Assembly (NCBI RefSeq): GCF_900102875.1
Contig: NZ_FNGH01000008.1
Span: forward strand, 1-64,000
Length of the DNA: 64,000 nucleotides
Direction of reading: 5' to 3'
Source of the DNA: Franzmannia pantelleriensis
GTDB lineage: Bacteria > Pseudomonadota > Gammaproteobacteria > Pseudomonadales > Halomonadaceae
The notes under the pieces: model-generated
The model's database searches: none
Told to the model about the DNA's origin: nothing
Seen by the model: only the letters and a program-made list of their open reading frames with translations
In this document: positions 33,112 through 41,837 of the stretch, piece by piece
How the letters are laid out: every line of letters begins with the position of its first letter
How positions within the stretch are numbered: the stretch's first letter is position 1
Made by a program: the position numbers and the translations under genes

Positions 33112-33870
33112 ATGCCACTGCAAGTCGTCAGGCGCCTGATACCGGAGTGGGGCACCACCTACGGGCCACCCGGGGCGGGGCCTTTTCCCACCGTCATGGT
33201 GCTGCATGGTTCGGAAGGAGCCTTGTCGGGCTGGAGTCACCGCAATGCGGCGATCCTGGCCGCCCATGGCTTCCTGGCCTTTCCATTCGGTTATTCCAGC
33301 GGCGGTAATGCCTGGAATGCGGGACATATCGTCGACTGCCCGATCGATCGCACCGTCCAGGCGCTGGCCGCGCTGCGCGACTTTTCCTTCGTCGGGCCGC
33401 GAGTCGGCCTCTACGGTGTCTCGCGCGGCGCCGAGCATGCCCTGTTGCTCGCCTCCTTGATGGCCAGGGATGAGATGCTTGGTATTCCCGAGGCGATTGC
33501 AGCGCACAGCCCGCCGGACGTGGTGTGCGGTGGCTTCGATGCGCGCAGCTTTCGCGATTCCGGCGATCCCGGTTGGCAGTCATGGGATGGCAGCAAGCGC
33601 GCCTGGACCTGGAAGGGCAGTGCAGAAGGATTGCTGCCCACGTCGCCTATCGAGGTCGAGCGCTATGCCGGACCGTTGTTCCTGTCCCACGGGGTGCAGG
33701 ATAGGATGTGGTCAGTGGAGATGACCAGACGACTGGAGAGGCGGCTCCAGGACCACGGGCGGCAGCCTGAGGTCCACTACTACGAGGGCGAGGATCACCT
33801 GCCGGGCAGTGAGGGTGAAAATCGTCACCATGAGTTATTAGTGGCGTTTTTTGAGCGACAGCTGAGCTAG
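33112..33870 (+). CDS. Dienelactone-hydrolase/BAAT-like alpha/beta hydrolase
   Basis: The 252-residue protein has an alpha/beta hydrolase fold: oxyanion region TVMVLHGSEGALSGWSHRNA, nucleophile elbow VGLYGVSRGAEHALLLASLM (Gly-Val-Ser-Arg-Gly; Ser as nucleophile) and the C-terminal acid/His pair FLSHGVQDRMWS and GEDHLPGSEGENRHHELL. It resembles acyl-CoA thioester hydrolases (BAAT C-domain). No signal peptide. The start follows AAGGAGGGGGAGATCC. Substrate unknown. Confidence 0.82.
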   Translation: MPLQVVRRLIPEWGTTYGPPGAGPFPTVMVLHGSEGALSGWSHRNAAILAAHGFLAFPFGYSSGGNAWNAGHIVDCPIDRTVQALAALRDFSFVGPRVGLYGVSRGAEHALLLASLMARDEMLGIPEAIAAHSPPDVVCGGFDARSFRDSGDPGWQSWDGSKRAWTWKGSAEGLLPTSPIEVERYAGPLFLSHGVQDRMWSVEMTRRLERRLQDHGRQPEVHYYEGEDHLPGSEGENRHHELLVAFFERQLS

Positions 33871-33902
33871 GGAAGCCCTTCACCAATGCCTGCACGAACG
33901 AA

Positions 33903-33969
33903 TTGAGCGTCCGGCTGCGGAGCATTCTGAATTGGCAGTCTGTTTGGGGCGAGCGCCCTTGTGGCCGCC
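33903..33969 (+). pseudogene. RhtB-type exporter 3' fragment left of abiE
   Basis: The bases encode LSVRLRSILNWQSV in one frame and, after a frameshift, FGASALVAA in another. Both match the C-terminal end of the LysE/RhtB protein at 10161-10775 (LSARLRRILH and IGASALVAA). It ends at GTGGCCGCC (33961-33969), a 9-mer found again at 35797-35805. The remnant is diverged, so it comes from a paralogue rather than from the intact gene. Confidence 0.65.
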
Positions 33970-34034
33970 AGGCGGCGCTCAATCAACCCCGATAGTCCTG
34001 GCTATAAGTTTATAGTCAGTGTATTTTGATCACC

Positions 34035-34853
34035 ATGAGTGCTCATAAATTCGAAAAGTTAAACTCTCTGGTTTCTGAGCTGAGTGATACTGACTTGGTC
34101 TCCAGCCGCTGGCTGCGAGCACATGGCTACTCCAGCAGCCTGGTGGCGCGCTACATGGCCAGTGGCTGGTTGGTGTCGCCAGCCCGAGGCGTTTACATGC
34201 GAAAGGGTGGGCGCCTTCAGTGGGAGGGGGTGGTTCGCAGCCTGCAATACAGAGAGGGCCTGCCGCTGCACATAGGCGGGCGCTTTTCGCTTGCGTTGCA
34301 GGGCCATGAACATTATCTGCGTCTAGGTGAATCGGCGACGGTTAGTCTCTTTGGACCGGTGCGGCTACCCGGCTGGGTGAGCAAACTATCTCTGAACGAA
34401 CGCTTCCAGCTTCTTGGCCGAGGGCCATTCGACCTACCTATGCCTACCAGGGCCGATGTCTCCGATAAGGAGCTGCAGGCCTGTGGGCTGCTTCGTTATG
34501 AGGTGGAGACGGGGACCTTAGGCTTGGTCTGTTCTATGCATGAGCGGGCTATGCTGGAGTTCTGTAGCGGTGTCACCGGTGCCGCCCTAGTCTATGAGGC
34601 TGACGCTCTTATGCAGGCCATGACCACGCTGCGACCACAACAGGTGGCCTCAATGCTGAGGCATTGCCAGAGCGTAAAGGCCAAACGCCTTTTTCTCGCG
34701 CTAGCGGAGCGACATGGTCATGCGTGGCTGTCCTATGTCCCGATGGATGGCGTCGACTTGGGTAGTGGTAAACGCGCACTAGTGCCAGGAGGGCGACTGA
34801 ATTCCACCTACCAGATCACGTTGCCGGGAGATTTGGATGAGCAACTGGGATAG
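34035..34853 (+). CDS. abiEi: AbiEi-type antitoxin (type IV toxin-antitoxin)
   Basis: The 272-residue protein has an N-terminal winged helix (SSRWLRAHGYSSSLVARYMA, then SGWLVSPARGVYMRKG) that binds the operon's promoter, and a C-terminal domain that counteracts the toxin (MHERAMLEFCSGVTGAALVY). This matches the AbiEi family with an AbiEi_3-like N-terminus. The start at 34035 is preferred to the in-frame TTG at 34026. It overlaps the toxin gene by 17 bases. Together they form a phage-defence type abortive infection module. Confidence 0.87.
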   Translation: MSAHKFEKLNSLVSELSDTDLVSSRWLRAHGYSSSLVARYMASGWLVSPARGVYMRKGGRLQWEGVVRSLQYREGLPLHIGGRFSLALQGHEHYLRLGESATVSLFGPVRLPGWVSKLSLNERFQLLGRGPFDLPMPTRADVSDKELQACGLLRYEVETGTLGLVCSMHERAMLEFCSGVTGAALVYEADALMQAMTTLRPQQVASMLRHCQSVKAKRLFLALAERHGHAWLSYVPMDGVDLGSGKRALVPGGRLNSTYQITLPGDLDEQLG

Positions 34854-35772
34854 GCGCTATGCCGATCGTGTGCAACTGCTGGTCGACATCCTGCCAATGT
34901 TGGCAAAGGAGCCACGTTTCGCCTTGAAAGGCGGCACGGCAATCAATCTGTTCGAGCATGATCTTCCCCGGCTTTCGGTTGATATCGATCTTGCCTGGTT
35001 GCCAGTAAACAGTTTTGACGAGGATTCGGCATCGATCAGCGCTGCGCTGGAGGCGCTGGCAGATATTCTTCGCCGACGACCACTGCAGTTGCAGGTACAA
35101 GTGTCAGCGGGTGAAAAGGCGAGAGGCATCACGCGGTTGGTCGTTAGCCGCGGGCGTGCTCGCGTACAGATTGAGACGACACCGGTGATGAGAGGTACGG
35201 TGCATGCGGTGCGAGAGATGCGAGTCAGGCCTAAGGTGGAGGAGGCCTTTGGTTTCGCTTCCGCACAGGTGCTCGACTTCGCCGATCTCTATGCGGGGAA
35301 GTTGTCTGCAGCATTATCACGGCAGCACCCTCGTGATCTGTTCGATATCGGCTTGCTGCTGGACGACGAACGCGCGGATATAACCCTTTGGCGTACTTTC
35401 TTGGTGTATCTGACCTGCAGCCCAAAACCAGCCTGGGAGATGCTTGCACCACGAGAGCCCGAGCAGTTTGAGACGACGTTCAATGGGCATTTCAAGGGCA
35501 TGACGGCGGAGCCAGTGAGTACTGATCATTTGCTGGACAGTCGAGCACGATTACTGGAAAGGATCTACGGTTGGTTGGATGAGTCTTCGCGTGAGTTCCT
35601 GCGGTCTGTGGAGAGTGAGCAACCTGATTTCGGACTGATTGGTCTGCCTCACGCGCAACAGCTACCCGGTGTGTGTCGTAAACTGCACAACTTGGCTAGG
35701 CGCTCGACAGCTAAGCGAAGGGCCGATCAATTGGCCTTGGAGCAGACACTGGCACGTATTGGACGTAACTGA
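34837..35772 (+). CDS. abiEii: AbiEii-type nucleotidyltransferase toxin (type IV toxin-antitoxin)
   Basis: The 311-residue protein is a DNA polymerase beta-like nucleotidyltransferase. Its signature is FALKGGTAINLFEHDLPRLS and then VDIDLAWLP, holding the GG-T and metal-binding Asp pair, with VQIETTPV as the second strand and DFADLYAGKLSAALSRQHPR as the AbiEii motif IV. AbiEii-type toxins transfer nucleotides to RNA (tRNA in related enzymes). All catalytic residues are present, so the toxin looks active. The stop lies within the RhtB 3' fossil. Confidence 0.9.
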   Translation: MSNWDRRYADRVQLLVDILPMLAKEPRFALKGGTAINLFEHDLPRLSVDIDLAWLPVNSFDEDSASISAALEALADILRRRPLQLQVQVSAGEKARGITRLVVSRGRARVQIETTPVMRGTVHAVREMRVRPKVEEAFGFASAQVLDFADLYAGKLSAALSRQHPRDLFDIGLLLDDERADITLWRTFLVYLTCSPKPAWEMLAPREPEQFETTFNGHFKGMTAEPVSTDHLLDSRARLLERIYGWLDESSREFLRSVESEQPDFGLIGLPHAQQLPGVCRKLHNLARRSTAKRRADQLALEQTLARIGRN

Positions 35773-35820
35773 CCTTCACCTTTCTGGCCACTAGTGGTGG
35801 CCGCCATGCGTCGGCCTTGA
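35769..35820 (+). pseudogene. RhtB-type exporter 3' fragment right of abiE, internally deleted
   Basis: The bases encode LTFTFLATSGG, like LAFTFLATSGG of the RhtB protein at 10161-10775, and then after a deletion of about 85 bp VAAMRRP and stop, the exact RhtB C-terminus. The join sits at GTGGCCGCC (35797-35805), which also ends the fragment left of abiE. It overlaps the abiEii stop by 4 bases. Confidence 0.7.
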
Positions 35821-35838
35821 GTGGGAGGGAATAGCAGG

Positions 35839-36129
35839 ATGAAAACGGCAGGCGAAATAGTGCGCGAATTCTGGCGGTTGATGGCCTCGAACGACTTTCA
35901 CTCGGTCATGGCGGTGCTGGCGCCAGAGTTCGTGCTCGAATGGCCGCAGTCCCACGAGCGTATCCGCGGTGGTGAGCGCTTTGCGCAGATGAATGACGAA
36001 TACCCGGCCCACGGCCGCTGGCAGTTCACCCTGAGCCGTGTCGTAGAAGATGACGATACGGTGGTGACGGAGGTTGCTATCACTGATGGCGTGCAAGCGG
36101 CCACGAATGCCCTGTACGCTGGAACATAG
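35839..36129 (+). CDS. SnoaL/NTF2-like protein, apparently shortened at the C-terminus
   Basis: The protein has 96 residues. The cone-fold start is typical for SnoaL-like proteins (TAGEIVREFWRLMASNDFHS, VMAVLAPEFVLEWPQSHERI, then RGGERFAQMNDEYP). Members usually run to about 125-140 residues with a last strand pair; here the sequence ends soon after TEVAITDGVQAA, with an unrelated NALYAGT tail, so the final strands are missing. It may be a truncated remnant. Start follows GGGAGGGAATAGCAGG. Confidence 0.65.
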   Translation: MKTAGEIVREFWRLMASNDFHSVMAVLAPEFVLEWPQSHERIRGGERFAQMNDEYPAHGRWQFTLSRVVEDDDTVVTEVAITDGVQAATNALYAGT

Positions 36130-36144
36130 AAGGTGACGTCTTGC

Positions 36145-36606
36145 ATGACAGACTCCGATCACACCGCCTGCCCCTGCGGCAGCGCTAGTCCACTCGCCGG
36201 CTGCTGCGGGCGCTATCACGACGGCGAACCGGCGCCGACACCGGAGGCGCTGATGCGCTCGCGCTACAGCGCCTTCGTGCTCGCGCTTGTCGATTACCTG
36301 CTGGCGACCTGGCACCCAAGCACCCGCCCGCCGAGCCTGGCGCCAGATGCCGCGACCGTCTGGAAGCGTCTCGAGGTGCTCGAGAGCGGTGAAGAGGGCG
36401 AGCGGGGATGGGTGCATTTCCGCGCCACCTTTCGCGAGGGGCGGCGCTGGTCGATGCTGGAGGAGTCGTCGCGCTTCGTGCGCGAGGCGGGACGCTGGCG
36501 TTATCTCGATGGTAACCCTGTCGTCCATCGGCTCAAGCCAGGCCGTAACGTTCCCTGCCCCTGCGGCAGCGGGCGCAAGTTCAAGGCTTGCTGTGGCTTG
36601 GGGTAG
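36145..36606 (+). CDS. ychJ: YchJ family SEC-C metal-binding protein
   Basis: The 153-residue protein has an N-terminal Cys cluster CPCGSASPLAGCC, the family's RSRYSAFVLALVDYLLATWH core, and a C-terminal SEC-C zinc motif NVPCPCGSGRKFKACCG. This is the UPF0225/YchJ layout at the usual length. Function is unknown; the SEC-C motif binds zinc and often contacts ribosomes or protein partners. The start at 36145 is chosen as the more usual N-terminus. Confidence 0.88.
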   Translation: MTDSDHTACPCGSASPLAGCCGRYHDGEPAPTPEALMRSRYSAFVLALVDYLLATWHPSTRPPSLAPDAATVWKRLEVLESGEEGERGWVHFRATFREGRRWSMLEESSRFVREAGRWRYLDGNPVVHRLKPGRNVPCPCGSGRKFKACCGLG

Positions 36607-36727
36607 CGGCGCAGCGTGCTGAGAACGTTAAGTCCTGGCGCCGGTGGCTGGCGTGCCATATGCTTCTGCTGTCCGGCGCTCGCGCGCTGCAAACTCTTTG
36701 TGGCCGGGCCTGAGCCGGAGGCATGCA

Positions 36728-37204
36728 ATGGAGCACGACGAGAAACTCCCTTCCCGCGGGCCGCAGCTGCTGCATGAAGAGCTGCCCAAGGAGCATGAGG
36801 ATCCACTAATACGGCAGCTGCACGTTATCATTCGCTACGCGATCAAGCTGCTGGCGGTGCTGATGGTACTGGTGATTATCTGGGGCGTGCTGGATGTCAT
36901 CTACGTGCTATACACCAAGTTTCTCGCGCCTCCGGTACTGCTGTTCGAGGTTAGCGATATCTTCGTGATCTTCGGCGCTTTCATGGTGGTGCTGATCGCC
37001 GTAGAGATCTTCATCAATATCAGGCTCTACCTGGGAACCAATGTCCTGCCGATACGCCTGGTGATTGCCACGGCGCTAATGGCTATCGCGCGGAAAGTCA
37101 TCATATTGGATATTGCAACTGTATCGGCTGAAGACATGCTGGCTATTGCAGCGGTGGTACTGGCTCTGGGGGTTACCCACTGGCTAGTGGGCAAACGGGA
37201 GTAG
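36728..37204 (+). CDS. PsiE family membrane protein
   Basis: The 158-residue protein has four hydrophobic segments (about 33-55, 70-92, 102-122, 134-152) and the PsiE-type centre DIFVIFGAFMVVLIAVEIFI followed by NIRLYL. PsiE is induced by phosphate starvation and by cAMP in E. coli, with unknown role. The start at 36728 (MEHDEKLPSR) follows GGAGGCATGCA. No Pho box was identified in front of it. Confidence 0.8.
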   Translation: MEHDEKLPSRGPQLLHEELPKEHEDPLIRQLHVIIRYAIKLLAVLMVLVIIWGVLDVIYVLYTKFLAPPVLLFEVSDIFVIFGAFMVVLIAVEIFINIRLYLGTNVLPIRLVIATALMAIARKVIILDIATVSAEDMLAIAAVVLALGVTHWLVGKRE

Positions 37205-37237
37205 GGCGGGATGTCGTATGGACACTCGTCCGGGAAG

Positions 37238-37256
37238 CCTTAACAGGCTATCGATT
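37238..37256 (+). repeat. 19-bp repeat CCTTAACAGGCTATCGATT, copy 1
   Basis: The same 19 bases occur at 54576-54594 in the same orientation, also in a non-coding stretch. No inverted repeats or mobile gene accompany either copy. The rest of 37205-37414 holds no gene. Confidence 0.6.
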
Positions 37257-37414
37257 TCAGATAAGTGTGCCATGGAGATGCTTGGAGAGGCGTCTGCTCA
37301 GTCAAGGGAATGACTGCACGCCCCCTAACGTCGGGTGCGGATCCCCGTCTTGGCACTGCACCGGCGCGGGTAGCGCAGGGTGCCTGCCTCATTGAAATAG
37401 CCGGTGGTGGCCTC

Positions 37415-38077
37415 TCACGCATTCGGCATAAGCCGTGCCACCACGGCTGTTACCACCGCCAGCAGCGGTATCCAGACGCCTGGTGCCCCCAGTAGCTGCA
37501 GGGTGGCGGCACTGATCAGGCACCACAGCAGCGGAGCGACCATTAGTACCCAGCCGTAGCGTGCTGGCTGGACGAGGGTCGCCGCGCCGAGTGTTGCGAT
37601 CGCCAACGGGTCGGGGGTGAGTCCGACTACCTCGGCACCCGCCAGGCTGCGGCCGTGCAGCAGGGCGGAGAGGGGATGCAGGAAGACGGCGTAGGTCACG
37701 AGCGCCAGGCCAAGGACGCGTGGTGCCTGCCAGCGCGATGCTAGCGCCAGGCCACGCCACCGGCTGAGCGCGAGCAGCAGCAGTGCCTGGAGCACGAACA
37801 GCGGCACCACGTAGCGGATGCCCCAGTTGATGGGGGCGTAGCGCTGCCACAGGAAGGCCCAGGCGACGAAGAGCCAACTCACCGCGAGCACCGGCATGAT
37901 CAGGCGTAGCCATTCGATCCTTGATTGCCAAAGGGCGAAGAGCAGGCCGGCGCCGAGTGCCAGAGCCAGCCACTGCGCCGGCCATAGCGACTGGTTGTGC
38001 AGCACGAAGAGCCGCTCATAGACGCGTAGCGAGAACATCAGGAAGTCCGCGGCCCGGTAGCTCCACCACTCGCTCAT
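37415..38077 (-). CDS. Membrane protein, possibly DUF6064 family
   Basis: The 220-residue protein starts MSEWWSYRAADFLMFSLRVY and has seven or more hydrophobic segments through to the C-terminus. The N-terminal FxVYERLFVLHNQSLWPAQW region and repeated short helices resemble DUF6064-type membrane proteins; this assignment is by eye. Function unknown. It is 12 bp downstream of the aldo/keto reductase gene and probably transcribed with it. Confidence 0.72.
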   Translation of the reverse strand: MSEWWSYRAADFLMFSLRVYERLFVLHNQSLWPAQWLALALGAGLLFALWQSRIEWLRLIMPVLAVSWLFVAWAFLWQRYAPINWGIRYVVPLFVLQALLLLALSRWRGLALASRWQAPRVLGLALVTYAVFLHPLSALLHGRSLAGAEVVGLTPDPLAIATLGAATLVQPARYGWVLMVAPLLWCLISAATLQLLGAPGVWIPLLAVVTAVVARLMPNA

Positions 38078-38089
38078 TGGTTCGCCTCG

Positions 38090-39025
38090 CTACAGGGCTC
38101 GCACATAGTCGGCCATGCGCCGGCGCAGCTCGGCATCGGGGAGTGGCCCGCGCGCCGCTGCCAGGTTCTCGCGCACGTGCTCGACCCGGGTGGTCGCGGG
38201 AATGGCGCAGCTCACGGCGGGATGGGAGATGATGAACTTGAGGATAAACTGCGCCCAGGTCTCGGCACCGATCTCGGCTGCCCACTCGGGCAGTGGCTCG
38301 CCCTCCAGGCGCCGGATCAGCTGCTTCTGTTGGAAGGGCCGGTTGGCGATGACTCCGATACCGCGTTCACGGGCCAGCGGTAGCAGGCGCTCTTCCGCCT
38401 CGCGGTCGACAATATTGTAGGTAAGCTGCACGAAGTCGATGTCGGCCTCGCGCAGGATACGCTCGATGGCGTCATGGCGCCGGCCGTGGGAGGTGGTGAT
38501 GCCGACGTGGCGGATCTCGCCTGCGGCCTTCATCGCCTGCAGGGTATCCAGGTTCTCCTCCCAGGCGCGCAGATTGTGAACCTGGAGCAGGTCGAAGCGC
38601 GGCACGCCCCAGTCGCGACGCGAGGCCTCGACCTGAGCAGGGCCTTCTGAGGGGCTGGAGGTCCAGATCTTGTCGGCGGCATAGACGCGGTCGGCGGCGT
38701 CGAGCTGGGCCAGTGCATGGCCGATGGTCGCTTGGGAGGAGCCGTACATCGGTGAGGAGTCGATCATCCGCCCACCCTCGGCGAAGAAGGCCGCCATCAC
38801 CGCCGTGCACGCTTCGAGCAGAGCCGGGTCATTGCCAACGTTGAAGGTGATCCAGCTACCGAGACCGACCAGTGGCAGCGACTCACCCGTAGCCGGCACC
38901 TCGCGGGTGAGTATCTCTTGGGACGCGGCGTGTGCAGTGAGTGGCGGCATTGCCGAACCGGCAGCGAGGGCCAGCAGGCCGCCGAGCAGCCGCCGCCGCG
39001 AGAGGGGCGGTGGTTCCGGAAACAT
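38090..39025 (-). CDS. Tat-exported aldo/keto reductase
   Basis: The 311-residue protein begins with a Tat leader (PLSRRRLLGGLLALAAGSAM, residues 8-27). AKR residues are kept: MIDSSPMYGSSQATIG (Asp, Tyr), YAADKIW (Lys), DLLQVHNL (His). Start at 39025 is set by AGGAG five bases upstream. A periplasmic AKR is unusual because NADPH is cytosolic; export of the folded enzyme with bound cofactor would explain the Tat signal. Confidence 0.85.
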   Translation of the reverse strand: MFPEPPPLSRRRLLGGLLALAAGSAMPPLTAHAASQEILTREVPATGESLPLVGLGSWITFNVGNDPALLEACTAVMAAFFAEGGRMIDSSPMYGSSQATIGHALAQLDAADRVYAADKIWTSSPSEGPAQVEASRRDWGVPRFDLLQVHNLRAWEENLDTLQAMKAAGEIRHVGITTSHGRRHDAIERILREADIDFVQLTYNIVDREAEERLLPLARERGIGVIANRPFQQKQLIRRLEGEPLPEWAAEIGAETWAQFILKFIISHPAVSCAIPATTRVEHVRENLAAARGPLPDAELRRRMADYVRAL

Positions 39026-39167
39026 GGGTACTCCTGACATTCGCATGATGAGCAGTGTAGGAAATGCGCGGTGAGATACCAGTCGCGCGCGACTTGGCGC
39101 TCCTGAGCAGCGCGTAGCGAGATGTGTGCCTAGACTAGCTGAGGCGATTCAGACACAGGGAAATGAC

Positions 39168-40139
39168 ATGGCTTCTACTCGCCGTGAGCTGGTGGCATTG
39201 ATCGAAGGGGGCGCGATTGCGCGTGAGCAGGTGCCCCGGGCGGTGGCACGCTCAGGGCTCCACCCGTCGGGGCAGGCCTGGGGAGTGTTCGTGGACAGGC
39301 TGCTGCTGTGGCTGGGCACGCTGGCGCTGGTCTGCGCCATGCTGTTCCTGGTGGCCTATAACTGGAGCGAGATGCCGCGCTGGGTGCGCTTCGGGCTGGT
39401 GCAGGCGGCGCTCGTGGTGGCGGTTGCCACCTACTGTTGGGGAGCGCAGCGCAGGCTGGTGGCGCGCGCCGCACTGACAGCGGCCTCGCTGCTGCTGGGT
39501 GTGCTGCTGGCGCTGTTCGGCCAGGTCTACCAGACCGGCGCCGACCCCTGGCAGCTGTTCTTCTTCTGGGCGCTATTGATGCTGCCCTGGACGCTGGTGG
39601 CACGTTTCGACGCGCTGTGGATCCTGTGGCTGGGGCTGCTCAACCTCAGCCTGGCGCTCTATTTTCAAAGCCGGGGCGGGCCGTTGGGTGTCCTGTTCGT
39701 GACCGACGCCGCTGCCCTGTGGGGAGTGTTCACCCTCAATACCACAGCACTAGTGCTCTGGGAGTTGGGCGCTCGGCGTTTGCCGTGGCTGTCGGCCGGG
39801 TGGTCCACCTGCCTGCTGGCGCTGGGTAGTGGCACATCGCTGACGATGCTGGTGCTCGCTTTTCTCTTCGATCCACGCTCGCCGTTCTCGGTGGCGGTGC
39901 TGGTCTATCCCGCCTGGCTGGCGGTTGTCTATGCGGTATATCGCTACTGGCGTGCCGATCTGTTCATGCTGGCCGGTGGCTGCCTCTCGGTGATCGTGGT
40001 GGTGACCGCCTTGATTGGCCGGTATTTCATGCGCCAGGGGGATCCGGGGGGCTTGCTGGTATTGGCGATAGCGGTGCTGGGAATGGGCGCCCTGGCGGTG
40101 ATTTGGCTCAAGCGGCTTCAGAAGGAGATGCTGGTATGA
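39168..40139 (+). CDS. DUF2157 membrane protein
   Basis: The 323-residue protein has a short cytosolic N-terminus (LVALIEGGAIAREQVPRAVA) and about ten hydrophobic segments, with VAYNWSEMPRWVRFGLVQAA as the DUF2157 signature. It is the first gene of a three-gene operon; its stop overlaps the next start (ATGA). Function of the family is unknown; the conserved trio suggests a membrane complex. Confidence 0.85.
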   Translation: MASTRRELVALIEGGAIAREQVPRAVARSGLHPSGQAWGVFVDRLLLWLGTLALVCAMLFLVAYNWSEMPRWVRFGLVQAALVVAVATYCWGAQRRLVARAALTAASLLLGVLLALFGQVYQTGADPWQLFFFWALLMLPWTLVARFDALWILWLGLLNLSLALYFQSRGGPLGVLFVTDAAALWGVFTLNTTALVLWELGARRLPWLSAGWSTCLLALGSGTSLTMLVLAFLFDPRSPFSVAVLVYPAWLAVVYAVYRYWRADLFMLAGGCLSVIVVVTALIGRYFMRQGDPGGLLVLAIAVLGMGALAVIWLKRLQKEMLV

Positions 40140-41209
40140 CGCACTCGCTGAAGCAGAGGCTGGAGCAAGCGGGGATAGAGGTCGCCGATAGCCAAGTGGC
40201 TCCGGCGATCGAGTCGCCCTGGTTCGTGCGGGCGCTGCAGGCGTTCTCGGGGTGGCTGGCAGCCCTGTTCCTGCTCGGTTTCATTGGCATGGGCATGGTG
40301 TTCGTGTTCGAGAGCAGTATCGCAGCCGCCGGGCTGGGACTGGTAATGATCGCCGGGGCCTATGCACTGCTGCGCGGCAACGGCGGCGACTTTCTGGAGC
40401 ACCTGGCGCTGGCCGCTAGCCTGACAGGGCAACTGCTGGTGGCCTGGGCGCTGGCCGATGTCCTGATGAGTCACACCGCCAGGCTGTGGTGGGCGCTGCT
40501 GCCGCTGCAGGTGCTGCTCGCCCTGATCATGCCAAGCCTCACGCATCGCTGCGTGTCGGCGTTGGCGGCGTGCCTGGCGCTCTATCTGGCCTTGATCGAA
40601 AGCAGCGCGGCGACGTCCTTGGCGAGCGGGCTGGTGCTGTTGGTGGCCACGGCCCTGTGGCTGAACGAGTTTCGTTGGCCGGCCTATTTGCGACAGTGTC
40701 AGGCGCTCGGCTATGGCCTGTTGCTAGGCCTGCTGGCCATCCAAGTCATGGCGTATGCCGGTCGGTCGCCGTTCATGTTTCGTCACCACGATAGCGAGGT
40801 GCTCGCTTGGCTGGCTCCCTGGGGAGGCGATGCACTCGCTACGCTGGCTCTCTTGATACTGCTTTGGCACGTCTTCAAGCGCCACGCTCAGGCCAGGATG
40901 CCGGGCGTGCGTCTGGCGGCCTACGGCGCCGCGGTGGTGTTGATGTTGCTGTCATGGCAGGCCCACGGTCTGAGCCAGGGGGCGGTAGTGATCGCGCTGG
41001 GATTCGCTATCGGCAATCGCCTGATCATCGGGCTTGGCGTGATCTTGCTGCTGCTGGCCAGCGCCAACTATTACTACTGGCTTGAGGTCACCCTGCTGGT
41101 CAAGGCTGTGACGCTATGCGTACTCGGCGTGGTGTTGCTGACGCTGCGCTGGATGCTGCGGCGCTGGTGGCGGTCCCCGCCACGTGGCGAGATGGAGGGT
41201 GGGCAATGA
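40136..41209 (+). CDS. DUF4401 membrane protein
   Basis: The 357-residue protein has about ten hydrophobic segments, beginning with FVRALQAFSGWLAALFLLGF, and ends SANYYYWLEVTLLVKAVTLC, a DUF4401 signature region. Starts within the stop of the DUF2157 gene and ends within the start of the next, so the three are translationally coupled. Function unknown. Confidence 0.85.
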   Translation: MTHSLKQRLEQAGIEVADSQVAPAIESPWFVRALQAFSGWLAALFLLGFIGMGMVFVFESSIAAAGLGLVMIAGAYALLRGNGGDFLEHLALAASLTGQLLVAWALADVLMSHTARLWWALLPLQVLLALIMPSLTHRCVSALAACLALYLALIESSAATSLASGLVLLVATALWLNEFRWPAYLRQCQALGYGLLLGLLAIQVMAYAGRSPFMFRHHDSEVLAWLAPWGGDALATLALLILLWHVFKRHAQARMPGVRLAAYGAAVVLMLLSWQAHGLSQGAVVIALGFAIGNRLIIGLGVILLLLASANYYYWLEVTLLVKAVTLCVLGVVLLTLRWMLRRWWRSPPRGEMEGGQ

Positions 41210-41742
41210 TGTTATCCACCAAGGGGAGCCGCGTGGTGGTGGTGGCCGCGACCCTGCTGGTCCTGGCGCTGGTTAACTGGGCGATCTGGGCCAAGGAGCG
41301 CCATCTGGCCGAGGGCGAGGTGGTGTATCTGGCGCTGGCGCCGGTGGACCCTCGCTCGTTGATGCAGGGCGACTACATGGCGCTGCACTTCGAACTCGCC
41401 AACCGCATCCGCGAGGCGCGCGGCGCCCAGCGCTCGCAGGGCGGCGAGCCGCTGGCCGCCAATGGCCATGTGGTCGTGCAACTGGATGCGCAGCGCGTCG
41501 CCGACTTCCAGCGTCTCGATGCCGGCGAACAGGCGCTGGAAGACGATGAAATGCGCCTGCGCTATCGGGTGCGTAACGGCCGCGTGCGCTTTGCCACCGA
41601 CGCCTTCTTCTTCCAGGAGGGCCATGCCGAGCGCTTTGAGCTTGCCCGCTATGGGCAATTCCGCGTCAATCATCGCGGCGAGGCGTTGCTGGTCTCGCTG
41701 CATGACGCCGAGCTCGAGCGGCTCGGAGAAATGGCCCGGTAG
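41206..41742 (+). CDS. GDYXXLXY-domain membrane-anchored protein
   Basis: The 178-residue protein has one N-terminal transmembrane helix (VVVVAATLLVLALVNWAIWA) and a periplasmic domain with LAPVDPRSLMQGDYMALHFE, the GDYxxLxY motif (here GDYMALHF). Such proteins always accompany DUF2157/DUF4401 genes and presumably complete the complex. Its last 23 codons have a diverged second copy at 53011-53079. Confidence 0.87.
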   Translation: MMLSTKGSRVVVVAATLLVLALVNWAIWAKERHLAEGEVVYLALAPVDPRSLMQGDYMALHFELANRIREARGAQRSQGGEPLAANGHVVVQLDAQRVADFQRLDAGEQALEDDEMRLRYRVRNGRVRFATDAFFFQEGHAERFELARYGQFRVNHRGEALLVSLHDAELERLGEMAR

Positions 41743-41837
41743 GTCGTGTGGATCTCGGCAGATGTCGTAATCGAGACAATCACTTAGGCGTCGGTGTTTA
41801 CCATGGCGACAAATTTCAATAACAGGTGAAATCTGCC

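Noticed and set aside
34035-35772. abiEi/abiEii as a new defence system
   Set aside because: All family motifs match the known AbiE type IV system; only the insertion site is unusual.
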